The position numbers and the translations under genes are program-made. DNA of 64,000 nucleotides, from contig NZ_BAUW01000001.1 of assembly GCF_000517385.1 (NCBI RefSeq), forward strand, positions 62,001 through 126,000, in the 5' to 3' direction. Below are positions 19,629-30,923 of the stretch, piece after piece (position 1 is the stretch's first letter; every line of letters begins with the position of its first letter). The notes beneath the pieces were generated by a model, which made no database searches, was not told the origin of the DNA, and was given only the letters and a program-made list of their open reading frames with translations. This DNA is from Mesobacillus boroniphilus JCM 21738. Its GTDB lineage: Bacteria; Bacillota; Bacilli; Bacillales; Cytobacillaceae.

Positions 19629-20075
19629 ATGGAAAAGACTTATTTGATGGTCAAGCCTGACGGAGTACAACGCACCCTGATCGGTGAAGTTGTAGCTCGT
19701 TTCGAAAAGAAAGGCTTCCAGCTAGTTGGCGCAAAACTTATGAACATCCCAAGAGAACTTGCTGAAGAGCATTATGGCGAACATAAAGAGCGTCCATTCT
19801 TCGGCGAATTGGTAGACTTTATCACTTCAGGACCAGTATTCGCTATGGTATGGCAGGGAGAGAATGTAATTGCTACTGCACGCCAGATGATGGGTGCAAC
19901 TAACCCTAAAGATGCAGCTCCTGGAACAATCCGCGGCGACTACGGCGTGACTGTAGGCAAGAACGTAATTCACGGATCTGACTCACCAGAAAGCGCTGAG
20001 CGTGAAATCGGACTATTCTTCAAACAAGAAGAACTAGCTGAATACAGCAAATCAATTAACGAGTGGGTTTACTAA
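19629..20075 (+). CDS. ndk: Nucleoside diphosphate kinase
   Basis: Moves the gamma phosphate from ATP to other (d)NDPs through a phospho-His. It is 148 residues, starting [15 protein letters not shown], with the active site [16 protein letters not shown] (His near 115). ATG 19629 is used because AGGAG lies 8 bases before it; GTG 19620 is too close. A repeat copy follows the stop. Confidence 0.97.
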   Translation: MEKTYLMVKPDGVQRTLIGEVVARFEKKGFQLVGAKLMNIPRELAEEHYGEHKERPFFGELVDFITSGPVFAMVWQGENVIATARQMMGATNPKDAAPGTIRGDYGVTVGKNVIHGSDSPESAEREIGLFFKQEELAEYSKSINEWVY

Positions 20076-20131
20076 GAAAAGCTTAAGCGGCTTGGTCAGC
20101 ACTGACAAGCGCTGGAGCTGGACAATTCTAT
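20076..20131. repeat. Short copy of the palindromic 3'-end repeat (reverse orientation)
   Basis: Starts directly after the ndk stop: GAAAAGCTTAAGCGG, then CTTGGTCAGCACTGACAAGC, then GCTGGAGCTGGAC. It matches the outer arms of the repeat at 33640 in reverse complement but lacks the middle third. Confidence 0.6.
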
Positions 20132-20142
20132 AAATAAACTCC

Positions 20143-20178
20143 GGACACTTGTGAAAAGCAAGTGTCCTTTTTCTTTTT
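20143..20178 (+). terminator. Terminator after ndk
   Basis: A perfect 9-base stem (GGACACTTG with CAAGTGTCC, loop TGAAAAG) followed by TTTTTCTTTTTC. Confidence 0.88.
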
Positions 20179-20193
20179 CGGGACGTTTTATAG

Positions 20194-21063
<870 letters not shown>

Positions 21064-21067
21064 ATGG

Positions 21068-21102
21068 AGGAGCCGGGATTCCCTGCTCCTTCTTGCTTTT
21101 TT
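21068..21102 (+). terminator. Terminator after cheR
   Basis: GGAGC-C-GGG pairs with CCC-T-GCTCC (one mismatch, loop ATT), followed by TTCTTGCTTTTTT. Confidence 0.7.
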
Positions 21103-21263
21103 CGCTGAAGTTATGTGATTCAATTTCTGCAGGTTAAGCGCCAAGACTGGATTAACGCAAGATTGTTTTTTGCGAGTCAACATGCTTCATGATAAAATGA
21201 CTTCATTCTTGAAAAGGAATAATACATATTTCGAAATTTTTAATTTATTTCTGTTGAACTGTA

Positions 21264-21272
21264 TGATATAGT
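21264..21272 (+). promoter_or_regulatory. Possible extended -10 promoter of the aroF operon
   Basis: TGATATAGT gives an extended -10 (TATAGT 21267-21272) 38 bases before aroF. The -35 region at the right distance (TTTATT) is weak. Confidence 0.3.
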
Positions 21273-21309
21273 AAAACAAATCCTTTAGCGAGTTGAAGGG
21301 AGAAAGTAT

Positions 21310-22482
21310 ATGAGATATTTAACAGCGGGAGAATCACATGGACCGCAGCTAACAACCATTATAGAGGGGATGCCAGCAGGCATGCCGCTAGTAGCAGAAG
21401 ATATAAACAAAGAGCTTGCCCGCCGGCAGAAAGGCTATGGACGCGGAAGAAGGATGCAAATCGAAAAGGATCAGGTGCAGATTACCTCAGGAATTCGCCA
21501 TGGACAGACATTAGGTTCCCCGATAGCGCTGGTTGTTGAAAATAATGATTGGAAGCATTGGACCGGGATTATGGGACAGGAACCGCTCGAAGGCCAATCC
21601 GCTGATGAAGTGAAAAGGATAATTTCCCGTCCTCGTCCTGGTCACGCAGACTTAAATGGCGCGATTAAATATGGACATCGGGATATGAGAAATGTTCTTG
21701 AACGTTCATCTGCCCGGGAAACTACCGTCAGAGTCGCAGCAGGTGCTGCTGCAAAGAAACTGTTGTCACTGCTGGGCATCGAGTTAGTTGCCCATGTTGT
21801 TGAAATCGGTGGTGTAAAAGCTGAAAAGCTAGACTTCACATCACTGGAACAGCTTAAAGAAATAACAGAAGCTTCTCCAGTCAGATGCTTCGATTCAGAT
21901 GCAGGGACGAAAATGATGGCAGCAATTGATAATGCTAAGCAAAATGGAGACTCTATTGGCGGTGTTGTCGAGGTGATTGCAGAGGGTATGCCCGCTGGAG
22001 TGGGCAGCTATGTTCATTATGACCGCAAGCTTGATGGCAAGCTTGCTGCGGCCATTATGAGCATCAATGCTTTCAAAGGAGTTGAGATTGGGATCGGTTT
22101 CGAAGCTGCCAGCAGGCCTGGAAGCCAGGTACATGACGAGATAGCCTGGGAAGAGGGAAGCGGTTACTACCGGAAAACGAACAGGCTTGGAGGACTTGAA
22201 GGCGGGATGACAACGGGCATGCCAATTGTTGTCCGTGGTGTAATGAAACCAATCCCGACTCTTTACAAGCCATTGATGAGTGTCGATATCGAGTCAAAGG
22301 AACCTTTTGCCGCGAGCATTGAACGCTCTGATGCATGTGCCGTCCCGGCGGCGGCAGTGGTTGCGGAAAGCGTTGTTGCCTGGGAGCTTGCCTCTGCTAT
22401 CGTAGAACAATTCTACGCCGATCGATTTGACACATTGAAGGCATCAATTGAAGAGCAAAGAAGGACTGCGAGGGATTTTTAA
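21310..22482 (+). CDS. aroF: Chorismate synthase
   Basis: Makes chorismate from 5-enolpyruvylshikimate 3-phosphate with reduced FMN. It is 390 residues (AroC of E. coli; aroF in B. subtilis). Signatures are [18 protein letters not shown] at 8-25, [33 protein letters not shown] in the middle and [17 protein letters not shown]. It opens the aromatic operon, followed by aroB 2 bases later. Confidence 0.97.
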   Translation: MRYLTAGESHGPQLTTIIEGMPAGMPLVAEDINKELARRQKGYGRGRRMQIEKDQVQITSGIRHGQTLGSPIALVVENNDWKHWTGIMGQEPLEGQSADEVKRIISRPRPGHADLNGAIKYGHRDMRNVLERSSARETTVRVAAGAAAKKLLSLLGIELVAHVVEIGGVKAEKLDFTSLEQLKEITEASPVRCFDSDAGTKMMAAIDNAKQNGDSIGGVVEVIAEGMPAGVGSYVHYDRKLDGKLAAAIMSINAFKGVEIGIGFEAASRPGSQVHDEIAWEEGSGYYRKTNRLGGLEGGMTTGMPIVVRGVMKPIPTLYKPLMSVDIESKEPFAASIERSDACAVPAAAVVAESVVAWELASAIVEQFYADRFDTLKASIEEQRRTARDF

Positions 22483-22484
22483 AG

Positions 22485-23570
22485 ATGGAGAAAGTGAATA
22501 TCCATACAAGCACAAAATCCTATCCGGTATACATCGGAAAAGGTGCTATTCAGCAATTACGCGATATTATTCTAGATGCTGAAGAAAGTTACACATCTAT
22601 CATGGTCATTACTGATGAAACAGTGGCGAAGTATCATCTTGATTCATTCCATGAACATACTGCTCTGGAAGGAATTGTTGAAAAAATCGTCCCGTCAGGT
22701 GAACAAGCGAAAACTTTCGATGTATATAATGATTGCCTTTCTTCAGCACTTGAAAATAAACTTGACAGGAAATCACTGATTATCTCTTTTGGTGGAGGGG
22801 CAGTTGGAGATTTAGCAGGATTTGTCGCCGCTACTTATATGAGAGGCATTCGCTTCATACAAGTCCCGACCACTATTCTTGCACATGACAGTGCGGTGGG
22901 AGGGAAAGTAGCGGTCAACCATCCATTAGGCAAGAACATGATTGGAGCATTCCATCAGCCAGAGGCTGTCATTTATGATCTGGATTTTCTCCAGACACTT
23001 CCTGAACATGAAGTCCGATCGGGCTTTGCTGAAGTTATCAAGCACTCGTTGATAAGCGATGAAAACTTCTATTACTGGCTTAGGGAAGAAATTCAGTCTT
23101 TGGATAAAATGAATGACTCAAAGTTGCTTAAGTTTTTGACAAAAGGCATCCAAGTTAAAGGTTCTGTTATCGCAGAGGATGAAAAAGAAACTGGAATCCG
23201 TGCATTTTTAAATTTCGGGCACACACTGGGCCACGCAATTGAAGCTGAAGCAGGTTATGGAAAAGTAACTCACGGTGCGGCAGTAGCTATTGGTATGCTA
23301 TTTGCCCTTAAGCTGAGCACACAATTGCTTGGCCTTGATTTTAATACAGAAGCATTCAAAATCTGGCTTAAGAATCTTGGGTATGAAACTTCAATCCCAG
23401 CCGGACTTTCTAATGTGCAGTTGATCGAAAGGATGAAACAAGATAAAAAAGCTGTAAACAATACAATTCGTTTCGTTTTATTAGAGAAGATTGGAGTTCC
23501 TGCACTCATTGAAATAGATGAAAAAGTATTGATGATGAACCTGAAGAAGTTTGTAGAAAAGGGGGAGTAA
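22485..23570 (+). CDS. aroB: 3-dehydroquinate synthase
   Basis: NAD- and zinc-dependent cyclisation of DAHP to 3-dehydroquinate, the second shikimate step. It is 361 residues. FGGGAVGDLAGFVAATYMRGI and the zinc/substrate stretch GFAEVIKHSL plus FGHTLGHAIE are diagnostic. It starts two bases after aroF with only a weak ribosome site (GAGGGA), so it is probably coupled to aroF. Confidence 0.97.
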   Translation: MEKVNIHTSTKSYPVYIGKGAIQQLRDIILDAEESYTSIMVITDETVAKYHLDSFHEHTALEGIVEKIVPSGEQAKTFDVYNDCLSSALENKLDRKSLIISFGGGAVGDLAGFVAATYMRGIRFIQVPTTILAHDSAVGGKVAVNHPLGKNMIGAFHQPEAVIYDLDFLQTLPEHEVRSGFAEVIKHSLISDENFYYWLREEIQSLDKMNDSKLLKFLTKGIQVKGSVIAEDEKETGIRAFLNFGHTLGHAIEAEAGYGKVTHGAAVAIGMLFALKLSTQLLGLDFNTEAFKIWLKNLGYETSIPAGLSNVQLIERMKQDKKAVNNTIRFVLLEKIGVPALIEIDEKVLMMNLKKFVEKGE

Positions 23571-23571
23571 G

Positions 23572-23928
23572 ATGATTAGGGGAGTAAGAGGCGCTATTAC
23601 AGTAAACGACAATGATGAGCAAGAAATCATTTCTGCGACTGAAAGGCTTTTAAAAGAAGCTATCGCTTCCAATAATATTGCCCCGGAAGAAGTTGCTTCC
23701 ATTTTCATTTCTGCTACTCATGATGTTGATGCAGCCTTTCCGGCAAGAGCTTTAAGAAATTTGGATGGCTGGACCTATGTTCCAGTCATGTGCATGCAAG
23801 AATTATCCGTCCCCGGCTCGCTACAGAAGTGCATCAGAGTCATGATCCATTTCAACACTGAAAAAACACAGGAAGAAATCAGGCATATTTATCTTGAGGG
23901 AGCTGCTGGACTTAGACCTGATTTATAA
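23572..23928 (+). CDS. aroH: Monofunctional chorismate mutase AroH
   Basis: Rearranges chorismate to prephenate for Phe and Tyr. It is the AroH (trimeric) type with IRGVRGAITVNDND at the N-terminus, the active-site region CMQELSVPGSLQKCIRVM and IRHIYLEGAAGLRPDL at the end. At 118 residues it is a few shorter than B. subtilis AroH at the C-terminus. In B. subtilis the next gene would be trpE; here hisC follows after 104 bases. Confidence 0.95.
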   Translation: MIRGVRGAITVNDNDEQEIISATERLLKEAIASNNIAPEEVASIFISATHDVDAAFPARALRNLDGWTYVPVMCMQELSVPGSLQKCIRVMIHFNTEKTQEEIRHIYLEGAAGLRPDL

Positions 23929-24032
23929 CTTTATACTTTTTCTGCAGCACTAAACAGTGTATGATAAATACATCTTCTTTATCACTTTAATTAGATAGTG
24001 AATTAAAGAGTAAAATAGTCGAGGTGGATAAG

Positions 24033-25135
24033 ATGAGATGGAAAGAGCAGCTTTTAAAACTAAAACCATACCAGCCTGGTAAATCGATTAGCGAAGTGAA
24101 AAGGCAGTATGGTCTATCAGAAATTGTGAAATTGGCATCTAATGAGAATCCATTTGGATCTTCAGAAAAAGTAAAAAACGAAATTGCAGGATATGCTGGT
24201 AAATTTTCAGTTTATCCCGATGCTATGCCACCGAACTTCGTACACATCTGGCAGACCATCTTGGTGTTAAAGAAGGTGAGGTCATTCTTGGCAACGGATC
24301 AGATGAAATTATCCAGATGATTGCCCGCGGCCTGCTCACACCTGAGACAAAAACTGTGATGGCTGCCCCGACATTTCCACAGTATAAACATAATGGAATT
24401 ATCGAAGGTTGTGAAATAGCGGAGATCCCATTGGTGAATGGTGCACATGATTTAGATGGGATGGCTGCTGCTATTGATGATCGGACCACAGTTGTCTGGT
24501 TATGCTCTCCGAATAATCCAACGGGTGTTTATATAACTGAAGAAGAATTGACAGCTTTTATGGCACGTGTGCCAAGTCATGTGCTTGTTGTGCTGGATGA
24601 AGCCTATTTCGAATATGTGAATGCGGAAGATTATCATGATTCTTTGAGATTGCTTAAACAATACCAAAATTTAATTATCCTAAGAACTTTTTCAAAAATA
24701 TACGGGCTTGCCAGCTTCAGGGTTGGTTATGGAATTGCCCATGAGGAAACAATTTCAGCACTTGAACCTGTCAGGGAGCCATTCAATGTAAACTCATTGG
24801 CTCAAGCTGCCGCCATGGCAGCACTTGATGACCAGAATTTTGTTGAAGAATGCAAAATAGAAAATCAAGCTGGTTTAGAGCAATTTTACCAATTTTGTGA
24901 TAGTGCTGGATTGAGTTATTATCCGTCACAGGGAAATTTCATCCTGATTGACTTTAAAAGGGATGGTCAGGAGGTATTTCAATACCTGCTTGAAAGAGGA
25001 TATATCATCCGTTCCGGAACAGCGCTTGGATTTCCTACTTGTGTCAGGATCACAATTGGCTCAAAGGAACAAAATCAAGGCATAATTGATGTTATTAAAC
25101 AATTTCTAAGTGTTAATTCTGTAATAACTAATTAG
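24033..25135 (+). CDS. hisC: Histidinol-phosphate / aromatic aminotransferase HisC (frameshifted)
   Basis: A PLP aminotransferase that acts on histidinol phosphate and, in Bacillus, also in Phe and Tyr synthesis, which explains its place in the aromatic operon. [11 protein letters not shown] is near the N-terminus, SPNNPTG at about 157-163 and the PLP lysine in [16 protein letters not shown]. One G is missing near 24223: [32 protein letters not shown] is restored by adding it. Corrected length is 367. ATG 24033 follows GAGG by 8 bases. A -10-like TATGAT at 23959 suggests its own promoter. Confidence 0.95.
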
Positions 25136-25149
25136 GGGGTGTGGAACTT

Positions 25150-26255
25150 ATGGAAGGCCGCGTATTGATCATTGGTCTTGGTTTGATTGGCGGCTCTCTG
25201 GCGATGTGTATTAAAGAGCAGCATCCGGGGGCAGAGCTCATCGGATTTGATGCGGACGGAGACCAAATGGACCTGGCCATGATGCTGGGTGTCATTGACC
25301 GGGCAGCTGGAAGTTTTGAAATCGAAGCTCCAAAGGCGGATTTAATCATTATAGCGACTCCAGTATTGACCACCGGAAGCATTATTGAATCTTTAGCTGA
25401 ATTGCAACTGAAAAATAATGTCATTGTTACAGACACAGGCAGTACGAAGGGATTCATTTCAAAGAAGGCATCCCGTCTGAGAGAAAAAGGGATTGTATTC
25501 ATTGGAGGCCATCCAATGGCTGGTTCTCATAAAAGTGGTGTTGCTGCAGCGAAGAAAATCCTGTTTGAAAATGCATTTATCTTCTTACTCCTGATCCATT
25601 GGTCAGAAGTGAGAGTGTAGATCGACTTAAAATATGGCTTTCTGGTACGAGGGCCAAGTTCCTCGATGTTACCCCCGAAGAGCATGATTATCTTACAGGG
25701 GTGGTCAGCCATTTTCCGCATATCATAGCTGCTTCCCTTGTCCACCAGGCGTCAAGGGCTGATGAAGGAAATCCTCTTGTCAACCGCCTGGCGGCTGGCG
25801 GTTTCAGGGATATCACCCGAATCGCATCAAGCAATCCGCGGATGTGGAGAGATATCCTTCTTCAGAATCGGGAAGTCCTAATTTCCCTGTTAACTGACTG
25901 GCAGGATGAAATGGGGCGGGTAAAAGAATTATTGGTTACTAAAGATAGAGATAGCATCTATGATTTCTTTGATTCGGCGAAAAAATACCGGGATAGCCTC
26001 CCTGTAAGCGACAAAGGAGCTATCCCTAGTTTCTATGACCTTTTCGTAGATGTTCCCGACTATCCAGGAGTGATCTCTGAAATCACGGGTTATCTGGCGG
26101 TTGAAAACATCAGTATAACGAATATAAGAATCATAGAAACTCGTGAAGATATTTATGGGGTCCTCGTGATCAGCTTCCAGACACCTGAAGACCGTGCCAG
26201 GGCAAAGGAATGCATCGGGAAAAATACAGACTATGATATGTCTCTTGCAAAGTAG
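25150..26255 (+). CDS. tyrA: Prephenate dehydrogenase TyrA with ACT domain (frameshifted)
   Basis: Oxidises prephenate to 4-hydroxyphenylpyruvate on the way to tyrosine. The NAD motif GLGLIGGS is near residues 8-15, GGHPMAGSHKSGV in the catalytic domain, and a C-terminal ACT domain (about 290-365, from YDLFVDVPDYPGVISEI) probably senses amino acids. One T is missing near 25574 (NAFYLLTPDPLVRSESVDRLK). Corrected length is 368. The 3' end is 17 bases from aroA. Confidence 0.95.
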
Positions 26256-26272
26256 ACTGAAGGAGCAGAAAT

Positions 26273-27565
26273 ATGTCCGTAAAAACACTTATGACAAATA
26301 GAAACACTTTGGAAGGTCAGGTTAAAGTACCTGGCGATAAATCAATATCGCATAGAGCAGTCATGTTTGGCTCCATTGCCAATGGAATCACCCGTATCGA
26401 AAACTTCCTGCCGGGAGAAGACTGTTTAAGTACAATTTCCTGCTTCCGCAAGCTAGGCGTTAATATTGTCCGGAATGGGAGCGATGTAACAGTTATCGGA
26501 AAAGGTGTGGACGGGTTGAATCAGCCTGAGGATACACTGTATGTTGGGAATTCTGGGACAACCATCAGGCTGATGATGGGAATACTATCGGGATTGCCTT
26601 TTACATCAAACCTTGAAGGTGATGAATCGATTGCCAGAAGGCCGATGACTAGAGTGACTCTTCCTCTCGGCAAAATGGGTGCAAGTATTACGGGAAGGAA
26701 TAATGGCGAATTCACTCCGCTGACGGTGAAAGGCCGAAAATTACATGGAATTACATATGAACTGCCAGTCGCAAGCGCGCAGGTGAAATCGGCAATCCTC
26801 CTTGCCGGATTGCAGGCTGAAGGTGAGACAAATGTTGTTGAGCCAGTGAAAACAAGGGATCATACTGAGCGCATGATCAAGCAGTTTGGCGGCGAAGTTG
26901 TACGTGAAGGGCATTCCGTAAAGGTAACTGGCGGACAAATACTAAAGGGTACACATATAAATGTTCCTGGTGACATTTCATCTGCCGCATTTTTTCTGGC
27001 GGCAGCGGCAATCGTTCCTGGGAGTGACGTCATACTCCGGAATGTTGGTTTAAACCCGACAAGAACTGGAATAATTGATGTGCTTAGAGCAATGGGAGCA
27101 GATTTCACTATCGAACCATACGAAGGTGAATCAGCTGAACCTGCTGGGGATATCAGAATTAAGCATTCTAAGCTGAAGAGCACAATAGTCGAAGGCGATC
27201 TGATTCCTCGATTAATCGATGAAATTCCGGTCATTGCTTTGCTGGCAACTCAGGCAGAGGGAACTACGGTCATTAAGGATGCAGTGGAATTAAAGGTTAA
27301 GGAAACAAATCGAATTGATACTGTTGTGAATGAACTCAAGAAACTTGGAGCAAACATTGAGGCTTCAGATGATGGCATGATTATACAGGGAAAACAAAGC
27401 CTTGATGGGGGGACTGTATCAGCACATGGCGACCACCGGATCGGGATGATGCTGGCCATCGCTGCCCTGCTCTGTAAACAGGATGTCATCCTTGAACAGA
27501 GCGAAGCGGTCGCTGTTTCATATCCTGGTTTTTTTGATGACCTGTATTTGCTGGTGAGAAAATGA
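26273..27565 (+). CDS. aroA: 3-phosphoshikimate 1-carboxyvinyltransferase (EPSP synthase)
   Basis: Joins phosphoenolpyruvate to shikimate 3-phosphate, giving the substrate of AroF. It is 430 residues (called aroE in B. subtilis). [16 protein letters not shown] at about 18-33 and [16 protein letters not shown] plus [11 protein letters not shown] are signatures. The SGTTIRL form resembles the class II enzymes of Gram-positive bacteria. It ends the aromatic operon. Confidence 0.97.
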   Translation: MSVKTLMTNRNTLEGQVKVPGDKSISHRAVMFGSIANGITRIENFLPGEDCLSTISCFRKLGVNIVRNGSDVTVIGKGVDGLNQPEDTLYVGNSGTTIRLMMGILSGLPFTSNLEGDESIARRPMTRVTLPLGKMGASITGRNNGEFTPLTVKGRKLHGITYELPVASAQVKSAILLAGLQAEGETNVVEPVKTRDHTERMIKQFGGEVVREGHSVKVTGGQILKGTHINVPGDISSAAFFLAAAAIVPGSDVILRNVGLNPTRTGIIDVLRAMGADFTIEPYEGESAEPAGDIRIKHSKLKSTIVEGDLIPRLIDEIPVIALLATQAEGTTVIKDAVELKVKETNRIDTVVNELKKLGANIEASDDGMIIQGKQSLDGGTVSAHGDHRIGMMLAIAALLCKQDVILEQSEAVAVSYPGFFDDLYLLVRK

Positions 27566-27580
27566 ATAAAATATTGTCTT

Positions 27581-27620
27581 GAAGGCCAATCATGATAAAT
27601 GGATGGCCTTCTGTCTTTGA
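27581..27620 (+). terminator. Probable terminator after aroA
   Basis: GAAGGCCA pairs with TGGCCTTC around a 15-base loop, followed by TGTCTTTG. The tail is weak. Confidence 0.55.
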
Positions 27621-27712
27621 ATAAGGTTGCCTTCACTATAAAAAGCACTGCCGTCGTTATATTCTCGGAATTTCTGCATAGTTTGTCATAAGACCGATAA
27701 AGGAGTGGTTTT

Positions 27713-28616
27713 ATGGCATACATTATAGATAATGTCCATCTCTTGAAGGGACAAGCTTTCACAGAAACAAGTATACTGGTGGAGGACCAGCGAATCATAT
27801 CGACAACATCCAAATTTGAACGTTATAACTACATGAGGATGGATGCTGACAACTATATTATGACCCCAACCCATGTCCTCTTTGATACGAACATCCCTAT
27901 AAAAGAATCTTTTAAAGAGAGAAAAGAATATTACCTGAGAAATTTTATTCTAAAGGGGTGCACAGTTGTATTCACAACAGTAAAGATCCAATTTGAACGG
28001 CAGCTTGAAGAAGAGCTTAAGCAGGCGAAAAGTAATTTGTTAGACAGCCCAATCGATTTTGTTCTGGGGGTCAGCATTCCGCCGCGATTATTGAATCCAG
28101 GATTTATCCGGAAGTGTAAGAAAATGAAAGTCCCAGCGATTTTTCTGGAGATCGACGAAATGAACTCTTTGAAGACGATGCCGTGGGGATGGATCAAGGA
28201 AGCGCTGTTTCCATATAACTGTCCAGTCATTCCAATCCTTCCTGAAAGTAAGCATAATAAAGGGAGGCAGCTGCAGCTCAATGTCTGGAGCGATTTGATG
28301 AAAAAAGAGAAGGTTCCCGCAGTATATGAAGACTTAGCGAATCCAGGCCCTGTGTCAAGGTCTATTTTAAAGAAGACGGAATCTTCCCTGAAAAGTCAAA
28401 TCTGCATAGTGGTGGAGAACTTAGCTATAATTTATACAATATAAGTCCGGAAACAAAATACCGTGATGAGCACGGGCTTTTTTTCAATCGAATCATCTTG
28501 AAGTGACTGTGGATAAGGGGAAAGTCATTCGCGCGGGTGCCGAGGTTTATTATCGGCCTGGAAAGGGAGAGAATGTTATAATTAAGACACCAGGATTTTT
28601 TACAGACAATTACTAA
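27713..28616 (+). CDS. Uncharacterised protein with amidohydrolase-like N-terminus (two frameshifts)
   Basis: I do not recognise this as a named gene. The first 65 residues read like the beta-sandwich part of amidohydrolases of the dihydroorotase group (IIDNVHLLKG, TSILVEDQRIIST, YIMTPTHVLFD), but the metal-binding His-X-His is not there; only PTHVLFD. Two single-base losses, near 28358 and 28487, must be corrected to continue VYFKEDGIFPEKSNLHSGGE and then HLEVTVDKGKVIRAGAEVYY up to 28616, giving about 301 residues. The gene lies between aroA and ypiA, where B. subtilis has none. Enzyme activity is doubtful without the metal ligands. Confidence 0.6.
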
Positions 28617-28689
28617 AACCTTCAGGCATTGCTGGTTAATCAGCTCTATGCAAACTGGCAAATATAGATTAGCCTAAAGTAAGGATAGG

Positions 28690-29964
28690 ATGATAGAAAT
28701 GGTCGGAGTAGAAGAAATAACAAATTATATTGAAAATGGACAGCTTGAAAAAGCTATGGCTGCTTATCAAAGAATTCTCGAAAACGGCAGCGACGAAGAA
28801 AAATTCCTGCTTTCCGAGGAATTATTCCGCTTCGGTTTCATGGAAGAAACGGAGGCATTGATCGAGAGTTTGTTGAAGAAATATCCAGATGAGGGCGAAC
28901 TGCATGTTTTGCTCGCTGAAACCCGAATCGAAATGGGCAAAGAGGAAGAGGCAATGCTTTCGCTTGAAAAAGTAGACGAAAAGGATCCTTCTTTTCCTCA
29001 AGCGCTGCTTCTATTGGCTGACCTGTATCAGATGGAAGGTCTGTTTGAAGTGAGTGAAAAGAAGCTGCTTGAAGCCAAAAGGCTTTTACCGGATGAGCCA
29101 GTCATCGATTTTGCTATTGGTGAGCTGTACGCTTCCCAGGGAAAACTTGTTGAAGCCATCCAGTATTACGAAACAGTTCTTAAGTCACATGAAGAGATAG
29201 GCGGAGTGAACATTAACCAGCGAATGGCAGAGGCGTTAAGTGCTTGCGGATCGTTTGAGGAAGCACTCCATTTTTATGAAAAAGCGCTTGAGCAAAAACT
29301 GGAAATTAATACATTGTTTGGCTTTGCTTTTACAGCCCTGCAGGCAGGCTATAATAAAACAGCGATTGAAAAGTTTGAGGAATTAAAAGCCCTTGATCCT
29401 GAATACCATTCCCTTTATCTTTACCTTGCCAAAGCTTATGAGCGCGAAGAAATGGTCGAAGAGGCCTTCGATGCAGTGAAGCAGGGAATCGAGCAGGATG
29501 AGTTCAATAAGGATTTGTACTTTTATGGCGGCAAATTAGCTTTGAAAATTCCCGACGAGGAAGCTGCCGAAAAATTGCTTCGTGAAGCAATCGCTCTTGA
29601 TCCAGGATTCATGGAAGGAGTCCTTGTCCTGAACAAACTGCTGCTTAAGCAGGAGCGCTATGAAGATGTACTTGAGCTTGTGCGGGCGGCTGACATCCAC
29701 GAAGAAGAAGAGGAACCACAAATTCTTTGGGATGAGGCAGTGGCTTACCAGCAAATTGAAGATTTTTCACTGTCATTAAACAAATACCAACTCGCATATA
29801 CTTTCTTTAAAGACAACAAGGAATTTTTGACAGACTACGGATATTTTTTAATTGAAGAAGGAAAAATGGCCGACGCCGCCGAAATTTTTAGTAAGTTAGT
29901 TGAAAAAGAACCTGGCAATGAAGAATTCCGTGAATTGTTGGAACGCATGACGGAGAATCTGTAG
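28690..29964 (+). CDS. ypiA: TPR-repeat protein YpiA
   Basis: A 424-residue acidic protein built of tetratricopeptide repeats (for example LFSEELFRFGFMEETEALIESL-type helices, VIDFAIGELYASQGKLVEAIQYYE, ALHFYEKALEQ). Such repeats bind other proteins. It has no signal peptide. Start ATG 28690 follows AAGGA closely; ATG 28699 is an alternative. Place before ypiB matches B. subtilis YpiA. Partner unknown. Confidence 0.85.
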   Translation: MIEMVGVEEITNYIENGQLEKAMAAYQRILENGSDEEKFLLSEELFRFGFMEETEALIESLLKKYPDEGELHVLLAETRIEMGKEEEAMLSLEKVDEKDPSFPQALLLLADLYQMEGLFEVSEKKLLEAKRLLPDEPVIDFAIGELYASQGKLVEAIQYYETVLKSHEEIGGVNINQRMAEALSACGSFEEALHFYEKALEQKLEINTLFGFAFTALQAGYNKTAIEKFEELKALDPEYHSLYLYLAKAYEREEMVEEAFDAVKQGIEQDEFNKDLYFYGGKLALKIPDEEAAEKLLREAIALDPGFMEGVLVLNKLLLKQERYEDVLELVRAADIHEEEEEPQILWDEAVAYQQIEDFSLSLNKYQLAYTFFKDNKEFLTDYGYFLIEEGKMADAAEIFSKLVEKEPGNEEFRELLERMTENL

Positions 29965-29982
29965 CCTTAACAAAAAAAATGA

Positions 29983-30559
<577 letters not shown>

Positions 30560-30560
<1 letters not shown>

Positions 30561-30590
30561 CTTGCTATTGATAGCAGGCTTTTTATTTTG
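30560..30590 (+). terminator. Terminator after ypiA-ypiB
   Basis: GCTTGCTA pairs with TAGCAGGC (one G-T pair, loop TTGA) followed by TTTTTATTTT. Confidence 0.8.
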
Positions 30591-30773
30591 CCTGTTATTG
30601 TGGCTTGAGTCGCTGGTTTGTGCCAAAACCATTTTCTTATGGACAAGAACTTAACGGTGTGGCAAGAAAATATTCGAACATGGACCTTCTTCCGACAAAA
30701 TCCCAAGGTAGAGTCGCTGAAATGTCCGAACCGAACCTCACTTCGGGCAAAACTCTAAGGAGGAGTAGCAGAA

Positions 30774-30812
30774 ATGCCTGAACCTAACAAACCATTCGAA
30801 AACGAGTTTTAA
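30774..30812 (+). other. Possible 12-codon ORF before ypiF
   Basis: ATG at 30774 opens MPEPNKPFENEF then TAA, behind a very good ribosome site AAGGAGGAG. The region 30591-30923 has no other gene that I can see. It holds a hairpin TGGTTT/AAACCA near 30614 and an earlier start MSEPNLTSGKTL, out of register, at 30731, whose first residues resemble the second peptide. This could be a leader peptide or a decayed duplicate; whether it is translated is unknown. Confidence 0.3.
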
Positions 30813-30824
30813 TCGTGATATTAT
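30795..30824 (+). promoter_or_regulatory. Possible sigma-A promoter of ypiF
   Basis: TTCGAA (30795-30800), 18 bases, TATTAT (30819-30824) with extended -10 TG at 30816. It lies about 100 bases before ypiF. The -35 is weak. Confidence 0.35.
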
Positions 30825-30923
30825 AGGGATGGATTGAATGGCGGGGCTTTAAGTCGTAGAGTACTTATGTTAATTACTTAGGTAGAAACGACAGGAGCCT
30901 AATAGAATGATGGAGTTGGTTTT

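Noticed and set aside
23975-24035. TAG/GAG triplets before hisC as a TRAP site
   Set aside because: Only five or six triplets with gaps of 1 to 9 bases; TRAP needs about eleven spaced by 2-3 bases.
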